This document shows, piece by piece, positions 61,027 through 64,000 of a stretch of 64,000 nt of DNA. The DNA is taken from NCBI GenBank assembly GCA_045538755.1, contig JAZQEC010000002.1, positions 62,001-126,000 of the forward strand, given 5' to 3'. Position 1 is the first letter of the stretch, and each line of letters starts with the position of its first letter. Source of the stretch: UBA1738 sp045538755. GTDB lineage: Bacteria > Bacillota > Clostridia > UBA1381. A program made the translations under genes and the position numbers. Under the pieces are notes generated by a model, which was given only the letters and a program-made list of their open reading frames with translations, ran no database searches and was not told the DNA's origin.

Positions 61027-61431
61027 ATGGTATTTGAAAAAATAATTGAATTTGTCACAAATCCGGGTGTTATTGTGGGTGCTATTACTCTTATAGAGGT
61101 CGCACCTATTAAAATTAACCCGTGGAAATGGCTTTTCAAGTGGATAGGTGATGCAATTAACGGGGATATGCGAAAAGACCTTTCAGAACTGAAGCGTGAT
61201 TTTGAGGAAACAAAGGCACAGGATAAACGCTGGCGAATCCTTGAATTTGCGAGAAGCTGCCGAAACGGTGCAAAGCATACCCGTGAGGAATGGAAACACG
61301 CCATTTCAGAGCTTGCGGAATATGAACAGTACACAGAGGACAAGCACATAACAAATGGCGTTATGGAAGAAGATGCGAAGTTTTTGCGTGCATTATACCA
61401 AGAAAGGCTTACAAAGAATGATTTTTTATAA
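61027..61431 (+). CDS. Membrane-associated lysis-module protein
   Basis: A 134-residue protein with one N-terminal hydrophobic segment (NPGVIVGAITLIEVAPI) and a long charged helical tail. It sits directly before the holin and may be a holin partner or accessory. GGGGGACT-spaced next gene. Function inferred from position only. Confidence 0.75.
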   Translation: MVFEKIIEFVTNPGVIVGAITLIEVAPIKINPWKWLFKWIGDAINGDMRKDLSELKRDFEETKAQDKRWRILEFARSCRNGAKHTREEWKHAISELAEYEQYTEDKHITNGVMEEDAKFLRALYQERLTKNDFL

Positions 61432-61444
61432 GGGGGACTGAAGT

Positions 61445-61648
61445 ATGAAAGACACACACAAGAAATGGATAAAAGCGGCAGGGGTGCGAGCTGTAAAGAC
61501 AGTAGCACAGACCTTTGTTGCAACAATCGGAACGGCAACCGTTTTAGGGGTTGTTGATTGGAAAACGGTTGTTTCTGCTTCTGTATTAGCAGGGGTTTTG
61601 TCAGTCGCTACAAGTGTTGCCGGGCTTCCTGAAGTAAAAGAAAACTAA
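61445..61648 (+). CDS. Phage holin
   Basis: A 67-residue membrane protein of the r1t-like holin type (VKTVAQTFVATIGTATVLGVVDWKTVVSASVLAGVLSVATSVAGLP), with two membrane segments and charged ends. It forms lesions that release the endolysin. GGGGGA precedes the ATG, and a terminator follows. Confidence 0.88.
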   Translation: MKDTHKKWIKAAGVRAVKTVAQTFVATIGTATVLGVVDWKTVVSASVLAGVLSVATSVAGLPEVKEN

Positions 61649-61652
61649 AAGG

Positions 61653-61677
61653 AAAGGGGCAAGAAATCGCCCTTTTT
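61653..61677 (+). terminator. Terminator between holin and endolysin
   Basis: AAAGGGGC and GCCCTTTT pair with an 8-base loop and a T-run; read-through would reach the endolysin gene. Confidence 0.75.
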
Positions 61678-61706
61678 CTATTTCCTAAAAAAGAGAGGGG
61701 AAAATT

Positions 61707-62588
61707 ATGAGTAAATATGCAAGTGAGGTTATCAAAAGAGCTTCAGAGTGGTTAGGCAGAAAAGAAAGCAACGGAACACACCAGCCCATTATTGACACAT
61801 ACAACAGCTTTGAGCCGTTGGCGAGGGGCTACAAGGTGAAATATACCGACAGTTGGTGTGCGACCTTTGTTTCCGCTGTTGCAATATCGCTGGGCTATAC
61901 CGACATTATACCGACAGAATGCAGCTGTCAGAATATGATTGAGCTATTTAAAAAGGCTGGTATATGGGTAGAAAACGAAAACAGAACACCAACACCGGGC
62001 GAAATTATCTTCTATGATTGGGAGGATGACGGCAACGGCGATAATAAGGGCTGGTCTGACCATGTCGGAATTGTGGAAAAGGTATCAGGCGGAAAAATAA
62101 CCGTTATTGAGGGGAATTATAGCAATGCTGTAAAACGCAGAACGCTTGCCGTGAATGGTTTATGCATTCGTGGCTATGGTGTGCCGAAATATAATGCAGA
62201 GAATACCACAGAAACGGCAAGACCGAACGCAGAAGCAACGGAAACAGAAAAGACAACAAATTACACTACTGCGGACAAATACACGCTAAAAGCCTTTATA
62301 AAGGACATACAGGCAGCAACGGGGGCAAAGGTTGACGGCATCGCCGGAGCTGAAACGCTGTCAAAAACAGTTACAGTATCGGCAAAGGTCAACCGCAAGC
62401 ACGCAGTTGTGAAACCTATTCAAAAACGCCTTAACGCTTTGGGCTTTAATTGTGGCACGGCTGACGGCATCGCAGGGGCAAAATTCACGGCAGCGGTAAA
62501 GAAGTACCAAAGAGCGAATATTTGCGTTTCTGACGGTGAAATTACGGCACGAAATAGAACTTGGCGTAAGCTTTTAGGTATGGCGTAG
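61707..62588 (+). CDS. CHAP-domain endolysin with peptidoglycan-binding domain
   Basis: A 293-residue lysin. The CHAP domain (about 5-160) has C51 in DSWCATF and H119 in SDHVGIV; an EGN triad residue follows in VIEGN. After a Thr-rich linker (about 165-190) comes a C-terminal PG-binding-1-like helical domain (RLNALGFNCGTADGIAGAKFTAAVKKYQ). It cleaves cell-wall peptide bonds or acts as an amidase after holin triggering. GAGAGGGG precedes the start. Confidence 0.93.
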   Translation: MSKYASEVIKRASEWLGRKESNGTHQPIIDTYNSFEPLARGYKVKYTDSWCATFVSAVAISLGYTDIIPTECSCQNMIELFKKAGIWVENENRTPTPGEIIFYDWEDDGNGDNKGWSDHVGIVEKVSGGKITVIEGNYSNAVKRRTLAVNGLCIRGYGVPKYNAENTTETARPNAEATETEKTTNYTTADKYTLKAFIKDIQAATGAKVDGIAGAETLSKTVTVSAKVNRKHAVVKPIQKRLNALGFNCGTADGIAGAKFTAAVKKYQRANICVSDGEITARNRTWRKLLGMA

Positions 62589-62630
62589 GACAGGACGGAA
62601 AACGACTCACAACTCAATCCTGGGCATTTT

Positions 62631-62706
62631 AAAGGGTATCAGTACAAAATTTTACTTGCTTGCAACTTGACTTGTAGTGTGTACTTAAATGGCTTATGAT
62701 AACCCT
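62631..62706. repeat. Long imperfect inverted repeat near the right end
   Basis: AAGGGTATCA (62631-62640) pairs with TGATAACCCTT (62696-62706) with one bulge, and inner AGTAC/GTACT also pair. Short direct repeats ACTTG lie in the loop. It sits between the endolysin and the right attachment site; it may bind integrase or be a 3'-end structure. Confidence 0.5.
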
Positions 62707-62740
62707 TGTAATTAATGACATAGCCGGGATTTATGATTAA

Positions 62741-62785
62741 AAAAATAACTGATGCATTATGAATTTTGCATCAGTTATTTTTTTT
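62741..62785. terminator. Terminator of the lysis operon
   Basis: AAAATAACTGATGCA and TGCATCAGTTATTTT form a 15-bp stem flanked by A- and T-runs, a strong bidirectional terminator. Other sequence in 62589-62981 shows no gene. Confidence 0.88.
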
Positions 62786-62857
62786 GCTCATTTTTCGTGG
62801 TAAGCAACAATAAGCCTGCAGTTATAATTATACAGCATTTTGCCATCATGGATAAAC

Positions 62858-62880
62858 TGACTAACTTTCTGACAAACTTT
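62858..62880. repeat. Arm-type integrase binding repeats, right
   Basis: TGACTAACTTTCTGACAAAC resembles the tandem TTTTGACTA copies at 30961-30980 at the opposite end of the prophage. Confidence 0.5.
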
Positions 62881-62932
62881 TTTATTTAAAATTTGCTAAA
62901 AAAGGCTAAAAGTAGAACATATTAAAATAAAT

Positions 62933-62975
62933 AAGATGGCATAAATACTATGTATTTAAGTATTTATGCCATCTT
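62933..62975 (-). terminator. Terminator just inside the right attachment site
   Basis: AAGATGGCATAAATACT and AGTATTTATGCCATCTT form a perfect 17-bp stem. On the minus strand the downstream side is T-rich, so it would end transcripts coming from the tRNA-Leu side. Confidence 0.8.
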
Positions 62976-62981
62976 TAAATA

Positions 62982-63008
62982 TGGTGCGGATGACAGGACT
63001 TGAACCTG
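62982..63008. repeat. Prophage attachment site attR
   Basis: Identical over 27 bases to 30902-30928. At this end the tRNA-Leu similarity continues beyond the core to 63032. Confidence 0.9.
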
Positions 63009-63032
63009 CACATCGTAGACACTAGATCCTAA
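62983..63032 (-). pseudogene. tRNA-Leu(TAG) 3' half
   Basis: Read on the minus strand, the segment begins TTAGGATCTAGTGTCTACGA, with anticodon TAG, the variable arm, the T-arm GGTTCAAGTCC and acceptor end CATCCGCACCA. The 5' half (acceptor, D-arm and anticodon stem) is missing: the sequence beyond 63032 is unrelated. The break falls in the anticodon loop, a known crossover point for tRNA-targeting integrases. Confidence 0.8.
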
Positions 63033-63039
63033 TGCTTGA

Positions 63040-63086
63040 TACACCTCGGTGAAGAAATAAAATTCTTCATCGGAGGTGTATTTTTT
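63040..63086 (+). promoter_or_regulatory. Hairpin burying the ribosome binding site
   Basis: TACACCTC-GGTGAAGAA (63040-63056) pairs with TTCTTCATC-GGAGGTGTA (63063-63080): 17 pairs with one bulged base, then TTTTTT and the ATG at 63087. The GGAGGTG Shine-Dalgarno sequence (63072-63078) lies in the 3' arm. The structure has the form of a terminator and would also block translation. Confidence 0.7.
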
Positions 63087-63872
63087 ATGAAAATATATAC
63101 TGAAAACTTTACTATTTTACTGAACAAACACATCACTAATAAAGAAATTGATACATACGAGTTTCGAGTGATGTGCTACCTCTTAATGCTGTCAGATGAT
63201 GAGGGTACTTGTTATCCGTCATATAAAACGATTGCAGATAGAATTGGCATAAGCGAAACGAAAGCTAAGGATTCAATAAAGAAACTTATTGACCTTGGAC
63301 TCATCAAGAAAGAGAAAAGAAAGAAGGCTGATGGCAGCGCAAGTTCTAATCTCTATGTGGTGTGTGAGAAAACTACCGTTAAGGTTGATGAGGTCGCAGA
63401 AGATACTACATCTTGTGTGCAAGACGACCTACCCGCTAGTGTACAAGAAGAACAAGGTTGTGTGTCAGACGGTTGCAATAAATACTCAAATATAAATAAT
63501 AATTATTTTATTAATAACCATCTATCATCAATAGAGGATGTGATGGACCAAGCGGAAACATATGAACTCGAAGGGTTATCAAAAAAGAATTATGAATCAG
63601 CACTTGAAATTATGTTTAATTCAGAGTCAATTTCAGTTGGCGGTGAAATCATTCCTCGTGAAATTGTTCGTAAGCGATTAGAAAATATCAGTTACGAGCA
63701 TATCGTCTATGTCGATAATAACATGCCGAGAAAATTGATTGACGGCAGAGTTGAAATTCAAGTCAGAAGTCCTATTCCCTATATCATAACTGCTCTATAT
63801 AATTCATTGCGTTATACGAAAGATGAAATTGCAAGAATGGAATACGGAGATATGTATTTGAATTCGGAGTGA
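63087..63872 (+). CDS. HTH / DUF6017 replication-type protein of an adjacent island
   Basis: A 261-residue protein. The N-terminal winged helix (CYPSYKTIADRIGISETKAKDSIKKLIDLGLIKK) is of the plasmid/phage replication type, an Asn-rich linker follows (about 130-150), and the C-terminal part (ESALEIMFNSESISVGGEIIPREIVRKRL...) matches DUF6017, typical of mobile-element replication proteins in Firmicutes. The ATG at 63087 follows GGAGGTG; an in-frame ATG at 63036 would start inside the hairpin. It lies outside the prophage. Confidence 0.8.
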   Translation: MKIYTENFTILLNKHITNKEIDTYEFRVMCYLLMLSDDEGTCYPSYKTIADRIGISETKAKDSIKKLIDLGLIKKEKRKKADGSASSNLYVVCEKTTVKVDEVAEDTTSCVQDDLPASVQEEQGCVSDGCNKYSNINNNYFINNHLSSIEDVMDQAETYELEGLSKKNYESALEIMFNSESISVGGEIIPREIVRKRLENISYEHIVYVDNNMPRKLIDGRVEIQVRSPIPYIITALYNSLRYTKDEIARMEYGDMYLNSE

Positions 63873-64000
63873 TACATCCGCAATCATAATCGCATAGATT
63901 GAGTTTGATTTTTGTGGTAAGGTAGTTACACCACCCTGAAAAGTTAATCTCTCGAACCGAAAAGATAAGCCCTATGTTAAGCCCTTAAAATCGATTTGAA
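63873..64000. other. Right edge, no feature recognised
   Basis: The last 128 bases contain no start codon with a ribosome binding site and no clear structure. A short repeat of AAGCCCT/AAGCCCTT occurs near 63970-63987. Confidence 0.4.

Larger units (their letters stand above)
30902..63008. mobile_element. SPP1-like siphophage prophage, about 32 kb
   Basis: The element is bounded by a 27-bp direct repeat made from a tRNA-Leu 3' end. It contains integrase, lysogeny switch, recombination/replication, packaging, head, tail and lysis modules in canonical order without obvious inactivating lesions, so it may be inducible. The cargo includes a lone HsdR-N-like nuclease, a transmembrane ImmA-like peptidase, two small RNA units and a MuF-metallopeptidase fusion. 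Confidence 0.93.

Noticed and set aside
62983..63032. A functional tRNA-Leu gene
   Set aside because: The 5' half with acceptor and D-arm is missing, so no mature tRNA can form.

Overview
The window comes from a low-to-medium GC Gram-positive anaerobe of the class Clostridia. The evidence is the strong AGGAGG-type ribosome binding sites, lipoprotein and Gram-positive signal peptides, S-layer homology (SLH) proteins, an SPP1-like Firmicutes prophage and Clostridia-style NagA, GH29 and GH4 enzymes. SLH-anchored glycan-active proteins of this kind recall pectin- and mucin-feeding gut Clostridia such as Monoglobus, but the genus is a guess. There is no complete tRNA, no rRNA and no CRISPR array.

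Positions 1-26423 (+ strand) form a surface-to-cytoplasm glycan-use locus. It holds an SLH-anchored TIM-barrel enzyme cut by the window edge, three more SLH surface proteins, two large secreted multi-domain proteins that share a LamG-like domain, and a sugar ABC importer (lipoprotein plus two permeases) whose ATPase is not here. Cytoplasmic or unplaced enzymes follow: a GH-A-like hydrolase, an alpha/beta hydrolase, GH4, GH29 alpha-L-fucosidase, NagA and a serine beta-lactamase-fold hydrolase, plus a DMT-type transporter. A likely reading is that polymers are bound and cut at the S-layer, oligosaccharides are imported, and fucose, amino sugars and other sugars are released inside. Hairpins between genes probably tune the dosage of the binding protein and other parts.

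Positions 26424-30901 carry a minus-strand operon of two Gfo/Idh/MocA dehydrogenases and a sugar isomerase/epimerase-like protein. A divergent AraC-type regulator lies next to it.

Positions 30902-63008 are an apparently complete siphophage-type prophage of about 32 kb, bounded by a 27-bp direct repeat that is the 3' end of a tRNA-Leu gene. Its order is integrase, a lone HsdR-N-like nuclease, a membrane ImmA-like peptidase, repressor and Cro with divergent promoters and three operators, an early/recombination/replication module (DUF1071 annealing protein, YqaJ-like exonuclease, NinB-like, HNH, SSB, replication protein with internal iterons, GIY-YIG, ParB-like), packaging and head (TerS, TerL, portal, MuF fused to a metallopeptidase, fibre, scaffold, capsid), tail (with a -1 frameshifted assembly chaperone) and lysis (holin, CHAP endolysin).

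Positions 63009-64000 hold the rest of a tRNA-Leu(TAG) 3' half and a replication-type HTH/DUF6017 gene. They probably belong to an older island into which the phage inserted.

The most unusual signals are two stand-alone small RNA units in the prophage with consensus promoters and terminators (32032-32139 on +, 35715-35811 on -), a multibranched structured RNA candidate between terL and portal (44115-44330), the MuF-metallopeptidase with a small zinc-ribbon neighbour, a transmembrane ImmA with a zinc-binding tail, nested tRNA-Leu fragments, and a new-looking secreted TIM-barrel family with a D-x-E-M-Y / C-x-C-D-D-C signature.
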